Shown piece after piece: positions 59,301-64,000 of a stretch of DNA of 64,000 nucleotides. Both the position numbers and the translations under genes were made by a program. Every line of letters begins with the position of its first letter. Position 1 is the first letter of the stretch. The notes under the pieces were generated by a model that was not told the origin of the DNA, did not search any database, and saw only the letters and a program-made list of their open reading frames with translations. Source of the DNA: Eublepharis macularius (taxonomy: Eukaryota > Chordata > Lepidosauria > Squamata > Eublepharidae); contig NC_072807.1 of the NCBI RefSeq assembly GCF_028583425.1, forward strand, positions 38,011,001-38,075,000, in the 5' to 3' direction.

Positions 59301-61745
59301 TGTCTAATACAATTCCATCATTCAGGTATAAAGCCTGTCTTATTAATAAATGTATGAACTTGTGAAAATGTGTGTTTGCCATCATATAATGTTTTTAAAA
59401 ACTAGAATGTAGTCTGGGGAACTGCTGAACTAAGAGTCACCTCTGAATGAGATACCTGGGAAGGACTCTTCAAAATCAGCCCCCCCCCCTTAAAATACCT
59501 GCAATATGCCAAAGACAGATGCAGGCACCCAATGTTGCAAATGCTCCCCCACTCACCCTCTCTCGTATTTCCCTGCTAAATGGTGATCCTATGCATGCTT
59601 ACTCAGAAGTCACCCTGCACTCAACAGGAGCTGTTTCCCAATAAATGCACAGATTGGTAGCCTTGCTCCTCAACTACCTAAGCAGGAAGAGGGGTTTGTT
59701 TATTTAGTTTCAGGAGGGTAGCTATGTTCGTCTGCAGCAGAAGAGCAAGATTCGGGTCCAGAAGCACCTTCATGACTGACTAGATTTCTATGGTATGAGC
59801 TCTCGAGAGTCCTTTCCTCAAATATTTAGAAATGGAAAAACATACTTGCGATGTATCTGATGAAGGGAGCTTTGACTCTCAAAAAGCCTATACCCTGGAA
59901 ATCTACTTGCTCTCTAAGATACTACTGGACTCAAATCTTGCTTGTTTATCTAGAGCACTTGTTAAACTGGTCCGCTCCCAATATATGAGAAAGACAACAA
60001 TCATAAACAACATGGAAAATTAAAAGTTATAAAACATCCAGGGATGCTTTCCCAACAATGCTGTAAAAGTCACTTCTCTTCAACACAAGTGCTTCAGCGC
60101 ACACCGGATGGCACCTTTCCAACATCCTGCCAGCTCCACTTGTTTTCACAAAGAATTGAGCATGCTGTAGATAGCAGCCTCTCACAGGAAAAAGTAGTAA
60201 GTTGGGCTTCCTGGCTGGCATGGGACTCTTGGTCCCAGCTAAGAAACGGTGCATTCCTGTGCAGAGTCGCTCCAGTCTAAGGTTGTCAAAATGAATGGGA
60301 GGATTGGAGTCCAGTAGCACCTTAGAAACCAACAAGATTCCCAAGATATGGGTGTAAGCTTTCGAGAGTCAAAGCTCCCTTCTTCAGATCTTTATCTTTC
60401 TGACAAAAGGAGTTTTGACTCCCTAACAGTGTCATGCTAGAGTGACACCTTTCTAAGCCCAGTGACCTCTACTGGTGTCATTCTGTTTTGGACTATGCTG
60501 TTAAGCTGCCAGCAAAGTTGACTTCCAAACCAGCAGCAGCAAGTGTGGTAAAAGCTGCTATACAGTGCAATCCTAAGCAGAACGACACCCATGTACGTCA
60601 ATAGGCTCAGAAGGGTGGTCCTCCACTTAGGGTGGCGCTGTTGGGGAGTCAAAGCTCCCTTCCTCAGATACAAAGAGATCTGAAGAAGGGAGCTCCAACT
60701 CTTGAAAGTTCATACCCTGGAAATCTTGTTGGCCTCTGGACTCAAATCCTCCTGTTATTCGAATCCTGCCACAGCAGACTGATATGGCTAGCTAAGAAGA
60801 CCTAAGCAGGTAGTCATCAGATATAGTTAGATATCTGAGTAAGGGGACTGTGACTCCGAAAGCTCTGACCCCAGGAATGTCGTCAGTCTTTAAGGTGCTG
60901 CTGGACCCCAATTTTGCTATCCTACTCAGCGTTACACCCCTCTAAGCCCACTGGCTTCCATGGATTGAGAAGGGTGTAACTCTTTTTAGGATTAATCAAG
61001 ATAGGTTGCCATGTTAGTCTGTCTGTAGCAGTAGAGAAGAATAAGAGTCCAGGAACACCTATAAGACTAACAGTATTTGTGGCAGGGGATGAGCTTTCGA
61101 GAGTCACAGCTCATTCCTTCAAATCTGAAGAAGTAAGCAGAAGAAGTGAGCTGTGACTCACGAAAGCTCCTACCCTACCATAACTGCTGTTAGTCTTATA
61201 CCCTGAAAACCTTGTTGGTCTCTAAGGTGCTCCTGGACCCAAATCCTGCCGTAGACCAATACAGTTCTTACCTGAAATGAATGGACTTACTCTGGACTAA
61301 CTCTACAAGGGATTGCACAAGAAAAGTCCCACTTTCCAGCAGGCTGACTGACCCAAGACGGGCTCCACGTGGGAGCAGACCGTCCTTTGACACGAGTCTA
61401 CTCCCGAGCCAGCCCCTCGTTCTTTCGGAGGGGTCCAGTCTCCCAAGCCAACCCATCATTTCGCAGCTGTCCCCTTCCCCAAGGAAGATCCTCCTCCCCT
61501 CCGCCCCAGAAGCCGGCTGTCCCGAGCCAGCCTGCCTGGGCTCCAAACGCACGTTCACACGTGACGCCAGACGCGTGTTCAGACCCAATCCTCCCCTGCT
61601 CCGTTCAGGACGTAATTCAAGGCGGGAAGAGGTTGGAAAAAGCGGCTCCTGAGGGATCTCCCTCGCCCCCCGTCTCGCCCGTTCTCCTTACCTGAGGTAA
61701 AAGGTAGGACCGGAAGGTGGCCTTCGGAGGCCTGAGAGAAAACAT
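22706..61745 (-). CDS. MTMR10: MTMR10, myotubularin-related pseudophosphatase, complete (16 coding exons, 769 aa)
   Basis: Joining, in transcript order, 61745-61692, 57458-57398, 44804-44668, 43220-43148, 41742-41600, 36230-36140, 32340-32163, 31741-31654, 30975-30887, 30191-30061, 29591-29522, 28904-28834, 27875-27706, 26227-26057, 25266-25084 and 23305-22706 gives one frame of 769 codons plus TAG, close to the human length (777). A PH-GRAM region spans about residues 40-160 and the myotubularin phosphatase-like fold about 160-520, followed by a C-terminal region with a Ser/Phe-rich tail. The HCX5R loop of active myotubularins is replaced by QEEEGRDL (E396-D401), so it cannot use the cysteine mechanism; the family is known as a pseudophosphatase that pairs with active myotubularins in 3-phosphoinositide metabolism. 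All introns are GT-AG. It converges on FAN1. Confidence 0.97.
23306..25083 (-). other. MTMR10: MTMR10 intron 15 with a hAT MITE
   Basis: Contains the delimited element at 24054-24423. The remaining sequence is AT-rich, with nothing recognisable. Confidence 0.6.
24054..24423. mobile_element. Non-autonomous hAT-type MITE (370 bp) with 8-bp target duplication
   Basis: Terminal inverted repeats start TAGAGATGGGTAC at the left and TAGAGATGGGCACGAACC when the right end is read on the minus strand. Flanks GTTGACGT (24046-24053) and GTTGACAT (24424-24431) match at 7 of 8 bases. The interior carries many copies of a GTTCGTGAACC-like word in both orientations. No transposase is encoded. Confidence 0.85.
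25084..25266 (-). CDS. MTMR10: MTMR10 coding exon 15
   Basis: Acceptor CCCTTAG, donor GTAAGA, phase 0 to 0, 61 codons: EFAISKNIQLGDEKGLKF, VWDWSLQH, NPLYIGKSTPCVHNGAVK. Confidence 0.97.
26057..26227 (-). CDS. MTMR10: MTMR10 coding exon 14
   Basis: Acceptor AAATCCAG, donor GTGGGT, phase 0 to 0, 57 codons: WQLLEQYPSAFEFSEAYL and RISLFGTFLFNSPHQRVK, typical of the C-terminal part of the myotubularin fold. Confidence 0.97.
26228..27705 (-). other. MTMR10: MTMR10 intron 13 with the longest fold-back repeat
   Basis: Holds the 421-bp fold-back element (26444-26864), a related fragment at about 27005-27125 and an AC microsatellite (27136-27151). Confidence 0.6.
26444..26864 (+). repeat. Long fold-back repeat, 421 bp, nested palindrome
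   Basis: Same outer arms and one-sided head as the short copies (GTGGGTAGCTGGGTTGGTCTG), but the centre holds a second palindrome. CCTTTACATCCCAGCCAAA and its complement lie about 150 bp apart, and GGTACCATGCAG and CTGCATGGTACC near the midpoint. Flanks CTCTGGAAAGAG (26432-26443) and CTCTGGCAAAAGAG (26865-26878) look like a target duplication with a 2-base indel. Confidence 0.75.
27706..27875 (-). CDS. MTMR10: MTMR10 coding exon 13, inactive P-loop
   Basis: Acceptor GCATCCACAG, phase 1 to 0. Encodes EEEGRDLSCCVASLVQVM and FRTIAGFQSLIQKEWVMAG. In active myotubularins this place holds HCSDGWDR; here the catalytic cysteine is absent. The donor is GTGATT, unusually weak, but frame continuity with the next exon supports it. 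Confidence 0.96.
28834..28904 (-). CDS. MTMR10: MTMR10 coding exon 12
   Basis: Acceptor TTGTCTAG, donor GTAAGG, phase 2 to 1: FLKHSAELVYMLDSKHVSVV, the strand leading into the inactive P-loop. Confidence 0.96.
29118..29250 (+). repeat. Fold-back repeat, partial copy
   Basis: Head GGGTAGCTGTGTTGGTCTG, then AGCATCTTAAAGACCAACTAG and a degraded second arm. Lies in MTMR10 intron 11. Confidence 0.6.
29522..29591 (-). CDS. MTMR10: MTMR10 coding exon 11
   Basis: Acceptor TTCACATACAG, donor GTATGC, phase 1 to 2: PFEETEEKWLSSLESSRW and LEYV. Confidence 0.96.
30061..30191 (-). CDS. MTMR10: MTMR10 coding exon 10
   Basis: Acceptor ACACTAG after a T-rich tract, donor GTACGC, phase 2 to 1: SHPQRSDVYKSDLDKSLPA and KLKQLCVN. 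Confidence 0.97.
30887..30975 (-). CDS. MTMR10: MTMR10 coding exon 9
   Basis: Acceptor CTCGTAG, donor GTAAGG, phase 0 to 2: WCWNHSNGSALVRMANIKD and LQQRKIDQ. Confidence 0.97.
31654..31741 (-). CDS. MTMR10: MTMR10 coding exon 8
   Basis: Acceptor GTTCCCAAG, donor GTGAGT, phase 2 to 0: LPEYFVVPSSLADQDLK and the RRMP turn. Confidence 0.97.
32163..32340 (-). CDS. MTMR10: MTMR10 coding exon 7, glycine tract
   Basis: Acceptor TTCTTCTAG, donor GTAAGT, phase 1 to 2. Residues 196-203 are eight glycines followed by ISSSSQQ, a flexible loop that is also glycine-rich in mammals. Then come FETYSDWDREIKRTG and NEGYMIST. Confidence 0.97.
32903..33455 (+). mobile_element. Solo LTR of an LTR retrotransposon / endogenous retrovirus, 5-bp target duplication
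   Basis: Begins TGTTAGGG and ends TCTGAACA, giving TGTT...AACA termini. CAGAG flanks it at 32898-32902 and 33456-33460. Inside, a TATA box (TATATAAG, 33296-33303) is followed about 70 bases later by AATAAA (33371-33376), the U3-R layout of an LTR. No internal coding region adjoins it, so it is most likely a recombination-derived solo copy. The family is not identified. Confidence 0.82.
34959..35205 (+). mobile_element. Sauria-type SINE, near full length
   Basis: Head GCCAGTTTGGTGTAGTGGTT, B-box-like GGTTCAGTTCC, GGGTGACCTTGGGTCAATCA, CCCACCTCACAGGGTG, GGGCGGTATATAAACTG and an AATAAATAAA tail. Closest in form to the reverse copy at 3764-4020. Confidence 0.8.
36140..36230 (-). CDS. MTMR10: MTMR10 coding exon 6
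   Basis: Acceptor CTCCTTCAG, donor GTAACT, phase 0 to 1: CLAIAHYSQPADLQLLFAF and EYVGKKYHN. Confidence 0.97.
37857..37945 (-). repeat. Fold-back repeat, half copy
   Basis: Keeps one arm only: GAACTGTGATTCTCAAAAGC, then TTAGTCTTAAAGGTGCTACT and GGACTC. Confidence 0.55.
41141..41380 (+). mobile_element. Sauria-type SINE, near full length
   Basis: Head AGCCAGCATGGTGTAGTGCT, then a B-box region, GCTTGCTGGGTGACCTCAGG, CACACTCTCGGCCTAACC, GTATAAATGGAGTCAATAAA and a TAAATAAAT tail. This is the classical squamate subfamily layout. Confidence 0.82.
41600..41742 (-). CDS. MTMR10: MTMR10 coding exon 5
   Basis: Acceptor TCTTGCAG, donor GTATGG, phase 1 to 0: KVLGPNQKLKFNPTELIIY and CKDFRIVRFRFDEAGPESA, the end of the PH-GRAM region. 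Confidence 0.97.
42806..42961 (+). repeat. Fold-back repeat copy
   Basis: Head CTGTGTTAGTCTGTAGTAAA, then GCACCTTTAAGACTAACCAAC, CATAAGTTTCAAGAG and a small terminal hairpin around GAGAGCT. Lies in MTMR10 intron 4. Confidence 0.6.
43148..43220 (-). CDS. MTMR10: MTMR10 coding exon 4
   Basis: Acceptor TTTTTCAG, donor GTATGT, phase 0 to 1: KFHYRNLLLGEHDVALTC and IEQIVT. Confidence 0.97.
44668..44804 (-). CDS. MTMR10: MTMR10 coding exon 3
   Basis: Acceptor TTTTTTTCTGAAG (AAG rather than CAG), donor GTGGGT, phase 1 to 0: VRKCIATDTSQYDLWGKL and CSNFKISFITDDPMPLQ. Confidence 0.97.
44962..45155 (-). repeat. Fold-back repeat, 194 bp, reverse orientation, with 13-bp direct repeats
   Basis: The arms AGAGCAAGAGTCCAGTAGCA and its complement close a hairpin; the one-sided head (GGTAGCCGTGTTAGTCTGTC on the minus strand) is at the right end. 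Flanks CTGTGTGCCCTTT (44949-44961) and CTGTATACCCTTT (45156-45168) match at 11 of 13 bases. Confidence 0.8.
47522..47738 (+). mobile_element. 5'-truncated Sauria-type SINE
   Basis: Starts within the B-box region (TTTGAATCTGCACTCTGC), keeps a TTGTGGGGATAATGATAACA-like core and ends with GGGCGGCATATAAGCA. Confidence 0.55.
48018..48219 (-). mobile_element. Sauria-type SINE, reverse orientation
   Basis: Minus-strand head GAGCTGGTGTGGTGTACTGG, B-box-like GGTTTGAACCC, GGGTGACCTTGGGCC and CTCACAGGGTTGTTGTGAGG. The AT tail is degraded. Confidence 0.7.
51897..51957. repeat. GA-rich simple repeat
   Basis: About 60 bases of imperfect (GA)n with GAGC/GAGG interruptions. Confidence 0.85.
54040..54315 (+). 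mobile_element. CR1-like LINE, 3' end fragment
   Basis: The sequence GGGCTGGACTAAATGACC, then GGAGATCCCTCCCCACTC and the short ATTCTATGA terminal motif match the 3' end of amniote CR1 elements. It is heavily 5'-truncated with no open reading frame. Confidence 0.7.
57398..57458 (-). CDS. MTMR10: MTMR10 coding exon 2
   Basis: Acceptor CCCATTTCAG, donor GTAAAA, phase 0 to 1: AEEKITPEPRLKKLEPVLLP. Confidence 0.96.
59708..59941 (+). repeat. Fold-back repeat, 234 bp, with 12-bp direct repeats
   Basis: Head GGGTAGCTATGTTCGTCTGC and two complementary arms sharing CTCTCGAGAGTC-type and TACCATAG/TACCCTGG-type words. Flanks TTGTTTATTTAG (59696-59707) and TTGTTTATCTAG (59942-59953) match at 11 of 12 bases. 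Confidence 0.8.
60297..60425 (+). repeat. Fold-back repeat, first-arm copy
   Basis: GAGTCCAGTAGCACCTTAGA, ACCAACAAGATT and GTAAGCTTTCGAGAGTC, followed by the loop and a short piece of the second arm. The head is missing. Confidence 0.6.
60645..60930. repeat. Fold-back repeat, two partial copies in series
   Basis: Loop plus second arm at 60645-60795 (CTGAAGAAGGGAGCTCCAAC, AATCTTGTTGGCCTCTGGAC) and another second arm at about 60826-60930 (GTCTTTAAGGTGCTGCTGGA). Both are truncated. Confidence 0.55.
60990..61260 (+). repeat. Fold-back repeat, long or chimeric copy
   Basis: Head AAGATAGGTTGCCATGTTAG, arms meeting near 61130-61150 (GTCACAGCTCATTCC and its complement). After 61200 the sequence switches to a second-arm end typical of the other subfamily (CTTGTTGGTCTCTAAGGTGC). 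Confidence 0.6.
61692..61745 (-). CDS. MTMR10: MTMR10 coding exon 1 (start codon)
   Basis: ATG at 61745-61743 in the context GGAGCCATGT (G at -3). Encodes MFSLRPPKATFRSYLLPQ, matching the conserved vertebrate N-terminus; donor GTAAGG, phase 0. Confidence 0.96.
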
Positions 61746-61759
61746 GGCTCCGGGGACAG

Positions 61760-61797
61760 TAATAATAATTAATAATAATAATAATTAATAATAATAA
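61760..61797. repeat. (TAA)n microsatellite in the MTMR10 5' UTR
   Basis: AATAATAATTAATAATAATA-type repeat of about 38 bases ending 15 bases upstream of the MTMR10 ATG, an AT-only island inside the CpG island. Confidence 0.85.
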
Positions 61798-62247
61798 GAG
61801 CTGTGGCGGGTGAGGCGGCGGCGTCTGCTCGCGAGTCAAGCCGGCCCCTCAGCGCGCTTCGCCCCACCTCACGGCGGGGGGAGGGGGAGGGGAGGGAGGC
61901 ACGCGCGGATTGGCCCCTCCCGCCCGCCGTCGCGCGCGCGCGCGCCCTTGGCCACGCCCCCGCTCGGCTTCCGAGCGCCCCGCCCCGGAGGGAGGAATCC
62001 CAGCCGGCGACTTGGGTGGGCGGGGCTGGGTGAAGCTCCGCCTCCTCCCCTTCTGCCTAACCCTCGTCTTTTTTTTCGTTTCCTAGCAACCCTGCTCAGG
62101 AGGACGGCGCGATGGAGGGGCCAAAAAGAAGCAGCTTCGATAAACAGGGCTTTAAAAAAAAATCTCATGCCGTGCCTCAGGCTTTGGCGGGGGGAGGCGC
62201 GGGCGTGAAGGATTCTGGGAAAGAGCAAAGGCCGGCGATTGGGAGAC

Positions 62248-63212
62248 GTTGCCAACCTCCAGATAGTGCCTGAAGATCTCCCGGAATTATAACACCTCCA
62301 GGCCGCAGTTTCCCTGGAGGGGGAAAAGTTGCTTTGATGGAGTTGCCAACTTCCAGGTGATAGCTGGAGATCTGGAGAAAATGGTTGTTTTTGAGGGCAT
62401 CCTCTACGGCATGGATTATACCCTTCTGTGGTCCCTCTGCAAACCTCACCCTCCTGAAATCTCCAAGAATTGTGGAATCCACAGTTGGCAAACCAAGCTG
62501 GACTCTCTGGCTTTAACCCTAATGAGGTCCCTCTCCTCCCCAAACCCCGCCCTTGCGCTCCTCAGGCTTTATTTGGGGTTGCCAACTCCAGATTAGGAAA
62601 TGCCTGGAGATTTTAGCTGTGCAGCCTGGATAGGGTAGAATTTGAAGAGGGGGAGAGACCTCATTGGGATATAAAGTCATAGAATCCACCCTCTAGAGCA
62701 GCCATTTTCTCCAGGTGAATCGATCTGTGTGGCCTGGAGATCAAGCAGTTGTAGTTCTGGGAGATTTCCAGGTGCCACATGGAGGTTGGGAAACCCAATA
62801 TGGAGGGAAGGCAGCAAAAACTTTTGGAGGAGTTGAAATTGACTTCTATGAAGTGAGTTGCCAGCCTCCAAGAGAGTTGCAACTGATCTCTAGACTGCGC
62901 CAATCAGTTCCCCTGAAGAAAATGGCTGAGCTGAGCTCCCTCCGTTCCCAAACTTCATCTCCAAATCTCTAAGAATAATTCATAGTTGGCAACCCATCAG
63001 AATAACACTGCCAACTCTGGCCTGGAAATTCCTGGAGATCAGAGGGCAATGCCTATAGAGCGGGAAATTTGGGAAGAGATTTTACCAAGAACCTGTAGAG
63101 TTTGCCCTCGGATGCTACCATTTTCTCCAGGGGAATTGATATCTGTAGTCTGGAGATAATTTGTAATTCTGGGAGGTCTCCAGCCCCCACCTGGAGGCTA
63201 GCAACTCTTTGT
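62248..63212. repeat. Cluster of one interspersed repeat family in alternating orientation
   Basis: At least five units share GTTGCCAACCTCCAG, CTGGAGATCTCC, AGTTCCCCTGGAGAAAATGG and AACCCCGCCC-type words. Plus-oriented units lie at about 62250-62342, 62343-62570 and 62852-62995; minus-oriented at 62578-62795 and 63006-63212. It looks like a common lizard repeat of uncertain class. Confidence 0.65.
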
Positions 63213-63225
63213 CAGACCTTAAGGT

Positions 63226-64000
63226 ACCTCTTGTTTAGTCAGAATGGCAGCAGCAAAGGAAGAAGGTGGGAAAGTCTCTCCTGATGCCTGTGAGTTAAAA
63301 AAGCAACAGTGCAATAAATTGTTTGACATATTTTAAAAATAATTAATTTATTATTTTGCCCTTCGATGTTAGGTACAATCTGTATGTAATACAGTTTTAA
63401 AAATTTTTACACACACCAACCATTATGCAACGTAAGAAAATAGGTCATTTGAGAGATTTCCATGTTTTTAATGGAGTAATCGTGTGTAATGAAATAGTCA
63501 TTTCAATTTTGTAAATAAACAGTTTAAATGAAAGCAGATTTAACAGGCTACTTCAGAATTATGTCAGAAGAAGCATCCTGCAACATAGCATCATGTAAGT
63601 GCCGTATTCAATACTGAAGAGTGCTTCCAAATTTTTCATCCAAATTTCTCTGCAGATTTTGGAATTTTGAAATACCTGGACTTGATCCTGAAGAGGAATC
63701 AATGCATTTGGAATCTTCACTGCTCCTTCTTTTTTTATTTCCAAATTGTATACAAACTGTTGAGCCTGTGCAGTTTGCCTCAGCTGCAACACTTCCTTAT
63801 GTTTGTGTATTTTCCCCTCCTCTACATTATTGTGTGCATGTGTGCCTTGTGAAAATACTTAAACGATCAAATCAAGGCTGGCTTTTTGAGGTGCTTTGTC
63901 AATGTGCCTGTATGCACTCGTCATGATTGAAATGGAACTGAAAGCTACTGCAAATGGCCCATGCTCCAGCCTTGGAATTCTTCGGGTTAAACTGTAATAG
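63226..64000. other. AT-rich right edge, no confirmed gene
   Basis: Several frames are open for 70-100 codons on both strands by chance or by decayed coding origin. A serine-rich minus-strand frame ending at TGA 63608-63610 is the only one that looks protein-like. No exon could be established. Confidence 0.4.

Larger units (their letters stand above)
57459..61691 (-). other. MTMR10: MTMR10 intron 1, repeat-dense at its 5' end
   Basis: The part nearest exon 1 (59.70-61.26 kb) is packed with fold-back repeat copies and small palindromic fragments. The part from 57.5 to 59.4 kb shows nothing recognisable. Confidence 0.6.
61400..62060 (-). promoter_or_regulatory. MTMR10: CpG-island promoter of MTMR10
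   Basis: Strongly GC- and CpG-rich sequence around the start codon, including a (CG)n tract near 61932-61945, GC boxes (for example CCACGCCCCC near 61953) and a CCAAT box on the minus strand (ATTGG on plus, 61909-61913). There is no TATA box. The transcription start was not located. Confidence 0.75.

Noticed and set aside
61692..61839. Longer MTMR10 N-terminus reading through the TAA repeat
   Set aside because: That frame is different from the conserved MFSLRPP frame and begins at a non-ATG codon.
61810..62543. Plus- and minus-strand frames of 132 and 224 codons across the CpG island
   Set aside because: GC-rich DNA lacks stop codons by composition. The translations are Arg/Pro/Ala-rich without domains and overlap each other and a repeat cluster.

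Overview
The window is nuclear DNA of a squamate reptile (a lizard; the exact species cannot be read from the sequence). Two intron-rich, conserved vertebrate genes lie tail to tail among lizard-type interspersed repeats: tRNA-derived Sauria-type SINEs, a 5S-rRNA-derived SINE, hAT MITEs, a CR1-like LINE 3' end and a solo LTR. There are no bacterial features, CRISPR arrays, tRNA genes or intact rRNA genes.

Left third (1-17966, + strand): the C-terminal 797 codons of FAN1, the structure-specific nuclease of interstrand-crosslink repair, in 13 coding exons. The window opens inside a large upstream exon, so the start codon and N-terminal ubiquitin-binding zinc finger lie to the left. SAP, TPR and VRR-NUC regions are all present. 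The reading frame is continuous across every GT-AG junction. The catalytic D...E-x-K spacing (15 and 2 residues) equals that of human FAN1.

Middle and right (61745 down to 22706, - strand): complete MTMR10, a catalytically dead myotubularin-family pseudophosphatase of 769 codons in 16 coding exons. The start codon sits at a CpG island near 61.4-62.06 kb. The stop codons of the two genes are about 4.7 kb apart and face each other, as in the conserved FAN1/MTMR10 block (human 15q13.3).

Right edge (62.25-64.0 kb): DNA upstream of MTMR10, holding an alternating-orientation cluster of one repeat family and then AT-rich sequence. TRPM1 would be expected next from synteny, but no exon of it could be confirmed.

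The most interesting non-genic signal is a dispersed hairpin (fold-back) repeat, roughly 195-420 bp. It has a one-sided head, and four copies are flanked by 12-13 bp direct repeats. Two MITEs with 8-bp duplications and a TG...CA solo LTR with a 5-bp duplication can also be delimited to the base. No clearly new biological system was found; both genes are ordinary, well-conserved vertebrate genes.
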